Notes: generated by a model from the letters alone, not told the origin. Counted from the first letter of the stretch, positions 10,862 to 24,058 are shown. The stretch: DNA of 64,000 bases from Anthoceros angustus (GCA_010909165.1 MU008158.1:955478-1019477), one strand, 5' to 3'. Numbers and translations are program-made.

Positions 10862-11425
10862 GGCTGCTGCTAGGATTTCACAATTCACGTCTCACGACTC
10901 AAGCCCGGGGCCACTCAATGCGCAGCAAGGCCGAGCAGCGGATGCGGCTCCGAGAAGACTGAGCTGCACCCCGCGCGCACGTCTCGGATTTGCCTTCACA
11001 AGGGCCAAGAATTTGCAGAGATTCTGCGCGGATTCTGCATCAAACAAACAAGCTGGCCTGCAGCCAAGGGCTTCCGAAGGTGCCGAGAGCAGGAAGACCG
11101 CGCACAGAAGTAGGCGCAGGGGAGGAAGAAGGAGGCAGCATGGTGGCCGCGCGGAAGTGGCAAGCGGTGCGGCCGCCACGTTGAATCCTGAAGGACGCGT
11201 GGAGTCTGCTGCCGGCGTTTAATTAGGCGGACGGCACCACAACCACAGCCACAAGCGGAACCGGGACCGGCCGGCCCGGCTGAACCAGTTCCCACGCTTT
11301 TGCCCCCTCGCTCCCGCTGTGAACACTCGCTCGCGCTCCCCCGTGTCCTGCCCTGCTCTCTGTAGTGCGCACCCTCGCGGGAGGGTAAAATACATAATCG
11401 CATTTCTCCTTTCGATTTCTTCACG
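10862..11425. promoter_or_regulatory. Divergent promoter region (inferred)
   Basis: A GC-rich 564 bp interval separates the start codons of two divergent genes (DUF7733-like and the small ciliary-type gene). No specific element was identified. Function is inferred from position. Confidence 0.4.
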
Positions 11426-12447
11426 ATGCCGACATATTTCGGGCAAACTATGTTTGGGGACGAGGAGTATTTCAAGACCCATACTCGCCAGCCGGAAGTC
11501 ACTGATATCTTCAACTATCCGGCGGAAGCATTTCTTAAGGAATTTACGAAAAAGGCTAAGGACAACAACCAGCTGGAACACATCAGAAGAAGATGCATTC
11601 CCGAAATCTTTACAAATGCAATGAACAAAGAGTTGAGTTTGAGAGAGATGGAGTCTGTTGTGAGGTATGTATGACTCGCTCAGGAAGGGGTTCATGACCT
11701 TTGTTTAAGTTGTGAGAACATGACATATAGTTTATCAGGAACTTTAACATGTTAAAGGGCCTCATTCATATAAGTGAGTTCACAAAATGTCTTCACCAGC
11801 TCCAAGGTACTGTTCCCAATTTTTGAACTAATTTCATCCAAGGAACTTATACAAAAAACTCTTTGTCTAATAGGTACTTGCAGTCACAATCTTGTTTAAT
11901 ATTTTAGTTTTTTGAACATTGTAGATGAAGAAATTGTGACAGATGAACCCGTACCTAGAACAGGTTTGTACAAAGAAACTTGCCCGTTTATATACGATGC
12001 ATAAAAGCTACTACACTATTTCAGCCTATTGATCCTTTTGTCTTGGATGAAAAATCGTTATTACACTCTGTTGGCTAATTAATTCATCTTTTTGTGTTAG
12101 ATTGGAAGGGGAGCAAAGAACCTCCGAAACCAAAATTTTCGAATCAACAAGTGCGTTTGTTTTTTTATACATAAACGATAAATTAAGTTCTATATATCTC
12201 ACATTATGACATATAGCGAAATCACATAACCTTCTGTTTGCAGCTTCGTACTGATAAAATAAAACACATTCGACCTGTTTTCTCTCCCTATGATGTTCAA
12301 ACTGATCCTTTGACTCTAAACCAAGAGTATGGATGGGATCTGGATGTACGACCATTAGAGAAGAAAGAGATATGGAGAGGAAGAAGACGGACAGATGTTA
12401 CTAAGAATGAGGGCATATGCTTAGATAGTTATTACGGTATGTTCTAG
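11426..12447 (+). CDS. Small protein resembling CFAP144/FAM183 (ciliary), tentative
   Basis: Exons 11426-11664, 11739-11806, 11925-11963, 12101-12150 and 12244-12447 join in phase to 199 residues. The protein is hydrophilic, without signal peptide or membrane helix. Its C-terminal part contains TLNQEYGWDLDVRPL followed by RRRTDVTKNEG. This resembles the NQE.GWD..P and T-DIT motifs I recall from CFAP144/FAM183, a microtubule-associated protein of motile cilia. The N-terminal half, including a basic stretch (FLKEFTKKAKDNN), is not familiar. Placement immediately upstream of a CFAP57 gene supports a ciliary role but does not prove it. A good donor-like GTATGT lies at the very end, so a further 3' exon is possible. 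The gene could instead be lineage-specific. Confidence 0.5.
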
Positions 12448-13592
12448 TTGACACACGCTCTTGCACATTTCTAGCAAATGAGTAGGTTGAGGATTGTTCT
12501 ACTCGTGTGGAAATGCGAGTGAAAGTTTTGTTGGATATGAGGACGTTGAGTTGAGATGAAAGCACATAGCTATTCCTATGTAACATTTTTGTAAAAAATT
12601 AGTTATCGTACAAAATTTCTATTCTTTTAGATGTTGGTTGGTCTTTTGAAGTTTTGTTGGATATGAGGAAGTTGAGTTGAGATGAAAACACATAGCTATT
12701 TTTATGTAACATCTTTGTACAAAATCCCTATTCTTTTAGTTGTTGTTTGATCTTTTGAAATTTAATATATTTTATCGTACTTCATTGAACACCTATATAC
12801 CATTTTCATAATATGAACTAAATAAGGTTCAGCAAAAGTGTAAAAAACATCTCAAACTTCTAAAAATTTCACAATCTATTGATCAACAGGGAATAACAAG
12901 ATAAAGAATGTTAAAAAGAAAGAGAAAAACAAGAAACATATCTTAATTAAACCACAATAAAGGAACCTCTATAATACAAAACTAGTCATATACAACTCCT
13001 AAAATATAGGAAAACTTACATTCAACAAGTCTATGACATAGATAAGAAAGACCACTAAATCGTTCTCTTTGAAGAAGTTTGGAAAATCAAGATTTATGAA
13101 ATAAATTTATTTAAAATTTAATTAAATAAAATTAATGAATTATAATTTTAATAACAAAGATTTCACTTACAATGTGAGTGGCCTACAAAGCGGCTAATCA
13201 CTAATATGGATGCAAGCTATATACTAGATAGGTAAAAGTAATCATGGACTGGGCTCCAAATACATAGGTATGCATCGGACCCAAACTATAGGGTGATAGA
13301 TGAGAACTGGATGTCTGTAATATCGAAAGCTTCAAAGATTGACTCTCAGAAAATAGGAGATTGATGTTGCCGCGGTAGTCTGGTCCCAACCCTTCGACAA
13401 AGTTGGAACCTTGTGTTTAAAATCTAAGAGCCATGGCTCTTATGCTGCCTATACAAGAGAGGGACAAGGCTGATGCAGATGTCCACCTGCCGAGTGTATC
13501 GGCAATCGGAAGCGAATTCCACTATAGAATGAAGCCTTTGTAAGCTACCCAGACAAAATTGTCGTAAATCTTGATAGGATGCACGACTGTTG
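12448..13592. other. AT-rich intergenic region with a tandem repeat
   Basis: No gene. Very AT-rich up to about 13180. It holds a two-copy tandem repeat (listed separately) and probably the promoter and 5' UTR of CFAP57 near its right end. Confidence 0.5.
12523..12760. repeat. Two-copy tandem repeat, about 126 bp unit
   Basis: The phrase AAGTTTTGTTGGATATGAGG starts at 12523 and again at 12649. The following text, through TTGAGTTGAGATGAAA, CACATAGCTATT and TATGTAACAT to CTATTCTTTTAG, is repeated with few changes. Confidence 0.85.
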
Positions 13593-16500
13593 ATGTCAGC
13601 AAAGAAATGTGGAACAGACTCTCTTAATTACCATACCTATGCCAACTTGATGGTGAGTGTGTATATCTGTATCTGCGTTCCTTTGCGAAGGCATGCGTTT
13701 GGATTCTGCGGTATACATGGCAAGGGCTCTCAGCTTGCCTGCATCGATGACGACACGATAGCGTTTGCGATAGGTTGCAAGCTAGCCGTGTATCGGTGGG
13801 TACTCTATCCTCTTGGTATTGGAGTTGCAAACGTGTTCTTTACGTCTCTGGAACTGACCGAATGGTGCTGCTCTCAGAATTGCTAGCAATGAAATGCGAT
13901 TTGTGACGCTCGGAAGCTCTACTGAGGTATCTGCATTGTCTTCCATGTCAGGCAAGTTTCTGGCAGGAACACTTGCTTTTGTTTTCTCTTGATTCTCTAA
14001 ACTTTGGTTTTGTTTTCTCTTGTGGGTGTAGAAAATTCTTTACATAGTGGCATCCCCCTCACGGAACCTTCTAGGTGTTTGTGAAAAAATGAGGAATGCT
14101 CCGAGTCAGGTAGTTAAAGAAGCTCCATGTTTGCCTATGTACTAAAAATAGCCCTCTTAGCTTTGGGGATGGAAATCCGTCGCTGCTGCAACTCAGGCGG
14201 AGGGGGAATCTCGTTATTGCATTTGCATCACTCATGGAATTGCTGGTCTTCCAGGTATCCATTGTTAGTCTGACTAAATATAGGAAGGTGCAGACGCTAA
14301 TACCAGGTCCAGATGTGGTTCTCAATGGAGGTACATATCTGTGGAAAGCACATCATAGTGTGCAGGAGTCTTTCTGCAGGCTGAAAACAGCCAGGGCCTT
14401 CATGGTTGGCATTGAAGTTGTGAAGGATTTGTGTTCACAGATTTTCAAAGTTGTGGATTTTCGAAGGATGAGGCATCTGTGGTCGCTGCGCTGAACAGGG
14501 AGGAATCCTATCTTGTGTGCTGGCATCGAAAATCAGGCCATGTAGGCAAATTCTTTTTCAGTAAGGAGAATGATTGGATGCTTGAGCCACCCACCATGCA
14601 CTCCACGACTTAACTAGATGACCTGCACGATGCCTGCAATGAGATGGAATTTCATATGGGTATCCATCATGCACCAAGAGATGCCGAGAGAGTGATCTAT
14701 GATGCTAGCATAGATTCATCTGTTTTAGTTTCTTGCTTCTAGTGCTTTTGAGACGAGTTTGTATCAAGCTGACAAAGTTGCGCTTCTTGAATGATGAATA
14801 TCGTAGATAATGGCGAGCACCATAGTACCCTTGGACATTACTGGTGTATCAATAAATCCTGACAAAAATGAAGAAGTGGCAACACATGGTACAGTCAGCC
14901 TGAGATTGGTTCGCTTTGTGTGTGTGAACCACTTCTGGTGGGCTGGTTGTGTGTTTTCCTCAATGAGTTGTTCCCATCAAAGTATGCCCCTTCAACTGCC
15001 AACATGCTACTTTTCTGCATACCGTGTGTGTTACAAGGTTGTCCCATGCTGACACAGGCCCAGGGCACTTCAAGCTTTGGATTCCTGCCAAGCAGTATTC
15101 CTTGAAGGATGTTGGGGTGCAAGGTCTGCAGGGCAAGTATTTGCCAAAAGTCACGTTCACGGATCACTGCTGGTTGCCAGGTGGAATTGTGGCCGTAGCG
15201 ACTGTGGAAGGAACAATATTTGTGCTTAAAGAGGGCACACTCCAGATGGTATCCACTTCCCCACAGAATTCTAGTCCACATCTACCTGTATACTGAAGAA
15301 TGTATTGTGGTCAGCCCATTATGAGTCAGAATCAAAAGACATCAATGCAGTGCTGTGGATTACAGTGCTTACGGTCATGTAATTGTTGACTAGAAAGTGG
15401 CTGAGACAGGGCATATACTTTGTCTATGTGCGACCAATCATGGTTGTTTGAGTGCCAACGTGGATGGAGTCCTTGCGAAGCATTCTTGTGTTGAGATCAC
15501 AGATGTTCCCGCTGAGGTAATGGTATGCTGGACTGTTTCTTGCCACAAGAGGCTCTTCAGCTACATAATTTGCTCACAGACTCGATATTCAGCTGTCTGT
15601 ATGTTCATATTTTGTGCATGTGGAGTTTCAGATCAAAGGCAAGTTCAATTTGGAGTGGAAGACTACTGTAATCCAAAGGTGGTTTTCTGATCACTCAGTC
15701 TCTCTGCTTTGTCAAACTGGGGTATATTGTGCTTTCTGCCTTGAGGATAAAAGAAAACAATGAGGAAGTCTGCTGGAGATCTGCAACAGTCGTGCTAAAT
15801 GGTTCCCTTTATCAGTGGGTATGGGCAGATCACAACCATTGCAGTCTCAGCCAAACTCAAGAAAATCTTCTACGTTGTAGAGGTAATGACAATGATCATG
15901 TGACTATAGAGCTTGAGGAGCCCTTTCTTCCCTCAAAGTTTCAGTACCAGTATGTTAGTTAAACTTTGGACTTCTGTCCCACTCATCGAGCTAGTAGCCA
16001 TCTGGTGCAGGGGGGAGAAGTTCGTCGAATCTGCGTTGATGACATTGATGATAATACTATCCTCATTGAGGACAAACTTCCTGTGTCGTCCAAAATATGT
16101 GGTACTGCTCTGCAGGAAATCATAGACTGCAGGCTAATGATTTTTTGGCGGCATTTGGTCCTGTTACCTTGCTTCACTGGTCTTGGTTTTCATGTGCTAC
16201 TGCTTTGTGATTTCCTGCAGCCTTTAATCTAGGAGCTGTGCATGGGATGGACATCTGTGAGCAGCACCAAATATTGGCAACATGTGCGTCGGATAGGGTT
16301 GTACGATTGTGGAGCTACAGTCGGATGACACTAGAAATTTCACACCCGTTAAGTGCTAGAGTTTTTTGTTTCTGCCAACTTCTCCCTTGTTTTTTGTGAT
16401 CCCACTCGAAAGCTAATGGTGAACCCTGTGGGTCCTGTCCCTGCAGATCGTTCCTTTCTGACGATTGTGAATACCTACTTACAGATGTGACTTGGAACCT

Positions 16501-19500
16501 CTTTGCGTTGCTTTGAACCCATGGGGTTACGAATTGCTGGTGGGATTGCCTCGGACTGTTTCTGTCTTCCGAATCATGGCTACCAAGTATGCATGCCTAG
16601 ATATCCTTCTTGTCCATGGTTATGAAGTAGAGTCCAATTGTTATGACATTACTCCTGCAATGATGTCCACTTTCCATCACAGGTTGGAGCATTTTCGGGA
16701 TGTCCCTATAACACACTGCCATATCATAAGATTTAGTCCCAGTGGGCATCTTGTGGCTTTTGCAAGCGGGAGGAACATTTACATTCACTCAGCCTTCACA
16801 TGGAAATTCATTGCAATGCTGAAGGTGTCTATTGTCCTCCAGTTTTGTGTCTTTTGAATCTTTTGGGAGTCCAGGGACTAACCTGTGATTCCTCTTATCA
16901 TCCAGGGTCATCTCAGTCTTGTCACTTCATTGTCCTGGTCAGCTGATTCTATCTACCTGGCAACTGCTGGTAATGATGGTGCAATCTACATCTGGTTCAT
17001 GGATGGCTGTCACCGAGTTCAAGAGTGTGTCCGGAAGGGATCCAATTACACAAGCATTTTATTCGATCCTCTACGGGAGTCTGTAGTTTCTTGTGGTCAG
17101 CAGCTGCCATTAAGAGTGATGGACACAGACAAGAAACAAGCAAGATACATTCTGGAAACATTTTCGAACACCGATTACTTAGAGAAGAGTAGCACTGTGC
17201 AGGGCAGCAGTGCAGCATTGGGAGGAAGACGGAAAACAGAGATTGTGGAGGCAGGAGAAGGTTGGGTGCATCATATTTTCAGGGCAAACATAGTGTTCGA
17301 ACTCCCACTAGCAAAACCTGTTGTCCATCTTGCTGGTCTCTTCAGGAAAGGGTTGATTGTGACTTCCACTAGTGATGGAGAACTTCGTGCAAGCATGTAT
17401 CCCTTGGCAAGAGATATGAGATCTCCAGTTGAGGAATTGCTGCTTCATTCAGGTGAAACTGGTTGCTTTTTATGTTGTGTTCTTTCCCTCTTTTCTTCTG
17501 GGACATCGTCAAAAATCTCGTGAGAGGTCTGTAAGTAAGTTTGTTTCTTCATGTGTTCATGCTCTATTCCACAGGAGAAATTACTTCCTTGATCACAGAT
17601 GAGAAACGGAATCTAATATTCACCAGCTCTGCACAAGGGGCCGTCTACATAAGTAGTTTGATTCAAATATCTTCAAACCCAGAACTTGAGAGCTCGGTGC
17701 TACATGCTGGTTCAAGCGAAGCTGTTGATGGTATCACTCAGGATTGCCTCCTTGTGCTGAGGACAGAGTACGATGAAACGATACGGGTCGAACAGGCAAT
17801 GATCTTCTTGACGTTGGAGATACTGAGAGCTGCACATTGTATCTTCCAGGTCCAGGTCTGGAGGCTTCGGTGTTGACTGTCTTTGTCTTGTAAAACAGGA
17901 ATTGAGGATGAACTTGGAGAAAGAAAGACGTGATGCACCATACAAGCAGCGTGTGTTAGAGCAGCAGTGGGTTATGAAAGTAAAGGCAAGAGAAGATAGG
18001 TTGCACGCACTACAAGACTTGCACAAGGAGGAAGTAAAGCTATTGGAGCGGGAACAGACTAAGATGCAGAAGGAGATGGAGAACACCATGAAGGAACTTT
18101 TAGCGGATTCACAGAAGAATTTGAGGCAGCTGGAGGATTCTTTTGGGCAGAAGGTCTTCTCCTTGCAATTTTCTTTGGCTCTTGGGTGCATCGTTATGCT
18201 GTGAATGATGCTGAAGGCATGTACGAACAGGTGTGTAATGAAGTGAAAAGAGCAGATCAGTTCAAGATAGACCATGATCTGGAGCGAGAAGTATGGAGAA
18301 AAGAACTTGAGGATGAAAAACACAGGCATGTAGCTGAAATTGAGGGAGTGAAGCAACAGTTTGAAGTGGTCAAGCTTCAAGCGGAACTGCAGGTCAAAGA
18401 GGCACAGAAGAAATGTGAAGAGGAAATCAAGGACTACAAGGTGTCGGAGCAACACAGTTGTCATGTTGTAGCCGATATCAGCAGCTGTACAGCTTGATTT
18501 GATTTTTGGGTGCACGTATCCTGCTTGTGTGTCAGCTTATTGTGTTTGCCTAGTGCAGGGTTTTATGGAAGAAGATCTTCTTATTAATGAGGAAGAGTTG
18601 CAAGCTAACTTCATGCACCTTAGAGAATATATAGAAGTAAAGGAAAAGCGGGTTGATAGAGTGCGTGAGGAGATGCTTGTCGAGAGACGCAATAATAACA
18701 AACTTCAGCAACAGATTATATCTTTGCAAGATATGTGCAAGTCACAGGACGTCACCATCACGGACTTGGAAGCAGAAGTGACAAAACTGCAAGACATGAT
18801 CATCCAAGCTGAGCAGAGGACCAGAGCAGTGGATGAGATATTCTTACTTACTGACGTTCACATCAAGTCCCTCCTTTCACAACATAAGGAACAAAAGACC
18901 ATGGCTCTTGTTCGGGAAATGCAGATAAAGGAGGTTAGGAATGTGCTACCAGGGATTGTTACTTATTAACAGTGGCTAATTGTTTTTCAGCATTTGTATA
19001 CCTTGAACTTCATCTTCCGTATCTTGAGCTTGGACTTGCATATGTGTGAGCTCGCAGCTAAGGAGAAAGGAAGAGCCCCTGGAGAAGGAGCTCGGAGCAT
19101 TGAGATCTGATATGCACCAAATGGAGAGGTTACAAATATTGCATACGAGGAAGCAAGCCAGGAAAGATGAATTTGCCAAAGGGTTGAGGGGCAGAATCCA
19201 GATGCAGGATAATCAGATACATCGCCTGACTCTTATCTTGCTCGAAAAGGAACGGTACATGGATGTGTTCACAGAAGCACTTTGCCGCATAGTATGTGAT
19301 CATGATGTCTCAGAGTGGCCTGAGCTTACGAAGAACCTCTTCATGGCTTATGTCAACAATGATACACAATTCGCTGTCCAATCTGGGCTGGAATCACGGA
19401 CGGAAATGATGCACCAGAGGTAAGCCCAGCAGGAGGCATCCACCAAACTGACGGGTCAATTATTTTTGGCACTGCTGAAGCGTTTATTCTGTGCAGGCAA

Positions 19501-21641
19501 ACCCTGGAGAACTATCTGGCAGTGTTGAAGGATGCAGCTGAGCGAAGTGAAGCACGGCATTTTAAGGAGACGCGGCATTATATGCAAGACAACCTGAGAT
19601 TGCTAAGTGACTTTGCTGATGCCAACCGAAATGTCAGGCGTTTGGCGTTTGTGGTTCAACACCTGCAGGTAATTCTCGAGGATTGTTTGACACTCGGCTG
19701 ATCCGAAGATTCGGAACTCATTTCCTGCATCCCTTTTGGGTGCAGGGGGAAGTTTCCTACTACAGGGCGATAGCTGCCAGGAGTAGCCGTGACGCCACAT
19801 CCAAGTTTCGGGTTCAATTCAGCCGCCTCTCTCAGGCTCCTAACTTTGTGGGCACACATTCTAGAACTTCTTCTCAATCATCTCCAGACAGACAGTCCAT
19901 AACTCCTTTTCCCTCTCAGCCTCCCTCACGCATGTCTGGGCAGATACCCTCCCAAGATTCGAGTCCCTCCAGATCCTCCTCTCCCCAACAACCTGCGACC
20001 AGCAAGGGGTCATCAATATCTGGATTTTCCTCTCCTCAGATGACTAGTACTCGCGGGTCGTCACCTCAGACTGCGTTCTCTCGGTTAACTTCTCCTGGGC
20101 TCTTACCACCGTCCAGGGGGTCATCTCCTGTTGTAGCAAACTTGGCACAGACTCCAGTACAGGTGATAGACTCCAGAACCGCCCACTCCCCTTCTAGAGC
20201 CTCTGATATTACTGCCCGATCTGGAGAGACCAGTCCTGAATCGTTATCACCCAAACGATCCGAATCTCATATTTCATTTGCTGACTCGGGTAATCAAGAA
20301 AAGGGGATCAATCCTCCCCAAGATGTGACCAACCAAGGGGAGGTCAAAGCAACTGGGCCTCCCCAAGGACCTGCTCTCGAACGACGGCGAGGTTCCAGTC
20401 CTGTGGGCGAGATACTGAAGAATTTGTACATGGTCGCCCCCAACCAAGCAAAACGACTGACAGCGATCTACAGAAGAGGCCAGTCTGTACCCGGTCTGAT
20501 CCCTGGCCGAAAGTCCATAGACATTCCTCGATCTAAACCAGTGATTGCTGTTCGAAGACCCAAGTCCGTGAGTGGAGAATCCACCGAGTCCCTACTCGCC
20601 AGGATAAGGCAAGCAAAGATGGAGCTAAAACAAAAGCAAGAGGAGATCAGGCAATTGCAATTAGCTCTGAGTATGGTTGGCACTGAGTGCAAGGAGAACG
20701 AACCTCGGAATAGGTCCGCGAGTGCAGACTTGAGCCAAGCACAGCCAGCTTTCAGAACAGATGACTCTGCTTCAGCAGTGAGTACAGCTGACGGACTGCA
20801 GCCCGAGGACGAGTTATCTGCCTGGAGCTCACCAGAAAGTCAATCTGGTCTTGTTGGAGAAGCGGGAGCTGGTGCTGCTAGTGGTGTCTCGCCACTGGAT
20901 CTTGCAGGCGTACCTCCAACAGGCATTGCAGCAAAGAGGGCGAGTGTCATGGCTTCTGCTGGCCCTCCAGATGCTTCAGCAGCCAGTCTTGCAGGAGGAG
21001 CAGATACGGTTGCAGCTGTCCCAGGAAATGGGGCCCAGGTACCACCAACTCAGACAGCAGCAACGCCAACAGCAACACCTGGTATATCTCCGACGCCACA
21101 GACATCCGCCATGGAACCTTTGGCGGCAGCTACATCCCCTTCCCCACCATTGAGCACCCCTGCAGTTGAGCCATCTACAGCAAGTCCCAGCATAGCATCC
21201 TTAGAGGGGAGCGCAGCCCCAGGATCAACATCAGATAAACCAGAAGGTGAGGCATCAGGAAAACCCAGCAGTTCCTCTGCCACATTGGCTGCCCCAGGAA
21301 AACGCACCAACGTGTCTTCAGCACCTATGGCCACAGCACCGAAACAGGGACTTCCCTCCCCACAGGCTGCAGGTTCAAGTAAGAGCAGTAGACCCACCCC
21401 AGCAGCAGAGGCACCAAAGAGGCCTTCAACAGAGTTTCCCCCAAGAAGGAAATCATCGGCCTCTCCAACTCCCACAGATGCTCCAAAAAGATCCATCAGC
21501 TCCGTGACTGCCGACACAAGAAAGTCTGGAGTAACCATATCCCCAGCTGGTTTTCCAATCGACGTTACAAGAACATACAGGAAGTCTACTCCCTCGGTTA
21601 CGGACACGAAAGTGGATCCAGAGACCAAGAAAGACAAATAG
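13593..21641 (+). CDS. CFAP57: CFAP57/WDR65-type cilia and flagella protein with long disordered tail
   Basis: A multi-exon gene following the known CFAP57 plan: two N-terminal WD40 propellers, then coiled coils. Confident exons include 13878-13926, 14032-14109, 14255-14330, 14441-14541, 14807-14888, 15058-15248 (GHFKLW), about 16216-16350 (ILATCASDRVVRLWSY), about 16490-16590 (VALNPWGYELLVG), about 16682-16824, about 16907-17453 and about 17577-17770. Coiled-coil exons follow at about 17899-18152, 18231-18440, 18558-18940, 19060-19421 and 19496-19668, and the last exon is 19746-21641. CFAP57 helps assemble inner dynein arms in motile cilia, so sperm expression is expected. The last exon encodes 631 residues, mostly Ser/Pro/Ala/Thr-rich, with one short coiled coil (SLLARIRQAKMELKQKQEEI). 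Exons between 15249 and 16215 are uncertain, as is the start (ATG 13593 or 13650). Confidence 0.83.
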
Positions 21642-22073
21642 CTTGCCTACAGCTTCTGTGCCCCGGAATAGCATCAAGCAGTGATCAGGTGGCCACTAAA
21701 CTGCATCGACGCCAACCCATCCTCTGTCACACAATTGCTCACTCATTCTAAAATGGTAGGCCACTGGTAAGATACTCAACTGCCCAACGACGAGTGTGAT
21801 GTTTCCTGCTTGGAAGTCAGCTGACTGAAAGAGGAGTGTGATCTTTCGTGCTTGTGAGGAATCTGGACGATCAATATCGTACATTTGCACATCCCTGTGG
21901 ACAACATTCCCGACTATCTCTCATGGGAAGAAGAAACTTTAGGACCAATTCCGCAGTATCTCTTTGTAGCTGTGCCGTCTTCGACCCTGTGAGGCAAGAG
22001 AAATAGCCATGAGATGTTTACATGGCAAGCACGGAATCATGCACGTCCAATTTTCTTGACGAGTAAAATCAAA
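21642..22073. other. Convergent intergenic region
   Basis: Stop-to-stop spacer of 432 bp between CFAP57 and the seven-transmembrane gene. Nothing recognised beyond presumed 3' UTRs. Confidence 0.4.
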
Positions 22074-23328
22074 CTACCTGTCTAAGGGTACGCCTTCCTC
22101 CACATCAGTAGCTGCAGGCTGCCGCCTGCTGAGCAGAAAAACCTGCTCCTCCAGCTGCACCGCCTTCTTCTCCAACTCTTCAGCCCGCATCTGTTTGCAA
22201 GCAGCAAACATGAGTGACAAACAGCCACCCCCGCCACCACCCTCACTGCCCAAATGCTGCCACACATACCTTCAGCGCAGCAGCTTCAGACTTAGCTTCC
22301 TCTATGGCCCTGATGAGACCCGGGCCATCCAGCGGCAGGTGCAGCGACCCGACCGAAGCCTGCTGGTTCCTGTTGCTGAGAAGGGAATAGATCCGGAGAG
22401 TCTCCAAACACTTGGCCCCGGACAGCCGCAACTCCTCCTCGTACTTGTCCATCGCCGACTGGGGCTTGAACAAGCAGAGATACACCGGATACCCCATCCG
22501 AACCCAGAAATGCGAGAAGACGAGATTGCACACGCAGAAGGTGAGAAAAGCCCGCCCCGCCACCGCCTTCTGCTTCCCGTCGGCGTAAGTGGTGCCCACC
22601 AAGAGGTATATGACGAACGCCATGATGCTGTACTCGCTGGTGTGACGGAACTCGGTGGTCACCACGAAGTCCGTCTGCGCCCTGAGCCGCACCGCCAGCA
22701 GCAGGATGAGCGAGAAATAGAGCGGCGGCACCAGCAGGAACGCCGCCAGCTTCCACCTCGGGTCCTCGATGACGCACCTGTTCCCCCTGCAGCAGGAAGG
22801 CAGGCAAGCACACGAATGGGTCCGACCTAGCACCAGCCAAGCTCCACCCACGACAGGAAAGCGGGTCGGGTCCTGGAATTACCGCATCCCCAAGCCCGAG
22901 AACTTGGTGGCCGCGGCGGAGAAGGCGATGGCCGGGGCCAGCAGCAGCGGCACGTACCTCCCCCACACCACCCGGCTGCTCAGTGTTTCCAACCTGCTGC
23001 ACAGAAGATAGAGGCGGTGCAGCCGGACCGCCAGGCACGCCAGCCACAGGCAGAAGCCGAAGCAGAGCTGCAGCCAGTACGTCCACAGAGCACAGCGGCC
23101 CAGCAGATGCTGCCGCTTGAAATGCTGGTTCACCACGAACGTTGCCGCGATCCATATCAGCCCCGCCGTGGAGCTCCCGATGATTAGGTCCACTCCCTCC
23201 ACCCGGAAGTAGCGCCGCTTCCGGTAGAGCAAGATGACGGCGTTGGCCAGCACGAAGGGCACCCCGGCCAGCACCGCCGCCGAGAACAGCGCCCAGTCCC
23301 CCCATTTCTCCGGCCCGTCTGGATCCAT
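22074..23328 (-). CDS. Seven-transmembrane protein resembling the RGS1 membrane domain, without RGS domain
   Basis: Exons in gene order 22883-23328, 22270-22786 and 22074-22190 join in phase to 359 residues. Seven hydrophobic segments are visible. The layout and some phrases follow the membrane half of plant AtRGS1: a W-x-x-W-rich third helix (LWTYWLQLCFGFCLWLACL), a Cys before the fifth helix (RNRCVIEDPRWK) and a loop with FRHTSEY comparable to the FRFDELRDLW region. In AtRGS1 a 120-residue RGS domain that accelerates G-alpha GTPase follows. Here the tail is only about 90 residues, with a predicted coiled coil (AIEEAKSEAAALK, ELEKKAVQLEEQV), and no RGS box is seen. It may be a receptor-like relative with a lost or never-gained RGS domain. 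The start ATG 23328 was chosen because upstream in-frame sequence is low-complexity. Confidence 0.62.
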
Positions 23329-23797
23329 CCCGACACCGGTCCTGCTCCCGGAGCCCACACCTACTGCTCCCCCTGCGTCTTCATCTTCACCCTGCCCGTG
23401 GGCAGAAGCATCTCGCACACCACGGCTCGGGCGCGATCGACTCCCTGGGACCTGGCATTCGCGCAATTCCTCTTGCCCCCGACGCCCAGCACAAGCACAA
23501 GAGAAGATCGGATCATCCCGGCCCGGCGATCGAGTCCCGATCCCGATCGAGTTAGTACTAAATTAATACTAATAGGGAGAGGAGATTTATGTAGGAGGAA
23601 GACATGGGAAATCCAAATCCCATCTATCCTCAAACGAAGGGGAACAACCAAAAGAGACTAGCCCTGCGATCGGCCAGAGGCCCGGGGGACTCGCCTCGCG
23701 ATCGCTCACAAGACTTCCCCGTTTCAGAGAAGAAATGGCAAGAGAGAACAAACTGCATACACCTAGCTGTCTTGGGGTATAGGGCCAAGGAGGCACC

Positions 23798-24058
23798 GGG
23801 GACAAAGAGTCTCAAAGCCTTTACCGCTAAAAACTGTCCGCACATACAAAGTTTTAGCTCTGTATGGCAAACCCGAACAGATCGACCAAAAGATTCGGCG
23901 GGGACAGACAGTCTCAAGCCTTTACCGCACATACAAAGTTTTAGCTCCGTATCCCAAACCCGAAAAGATCGACCAAAAGATTCGACACAGACCCGGACAT
24001 AAAAGTTCTAGCTTCGTATGGCAAACCCCAACAGATCGACCCAAAGATTCTGCAGCGA
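23798..24058. repeat. Three imperfect tandem repeats, 70-100 bp
   Basis: The phrases ACAAAGTTTTAGCT and CAGATCGACCAAAAGATTC recur with small changes in three successive units starting near 23798, 23899 and 23991. The third unit is shortened. Confidence 0.8.

Noticed and set aside
10581-11222. 213-codon plus-strand frame in the divergent promoter region
   Set aside because: It overlaps the first exon of the DUF7733-like gene on the other strand, is GC-biased and has no domain. A shadow frame.
22292-23305. 337-codon minus-strand frame over the seven-transmembrane gene
   Set aside because: It reads through the intron in another phase and gives a Gly/Ala-rich protein without membrane helices, so it is a compositional shadow.
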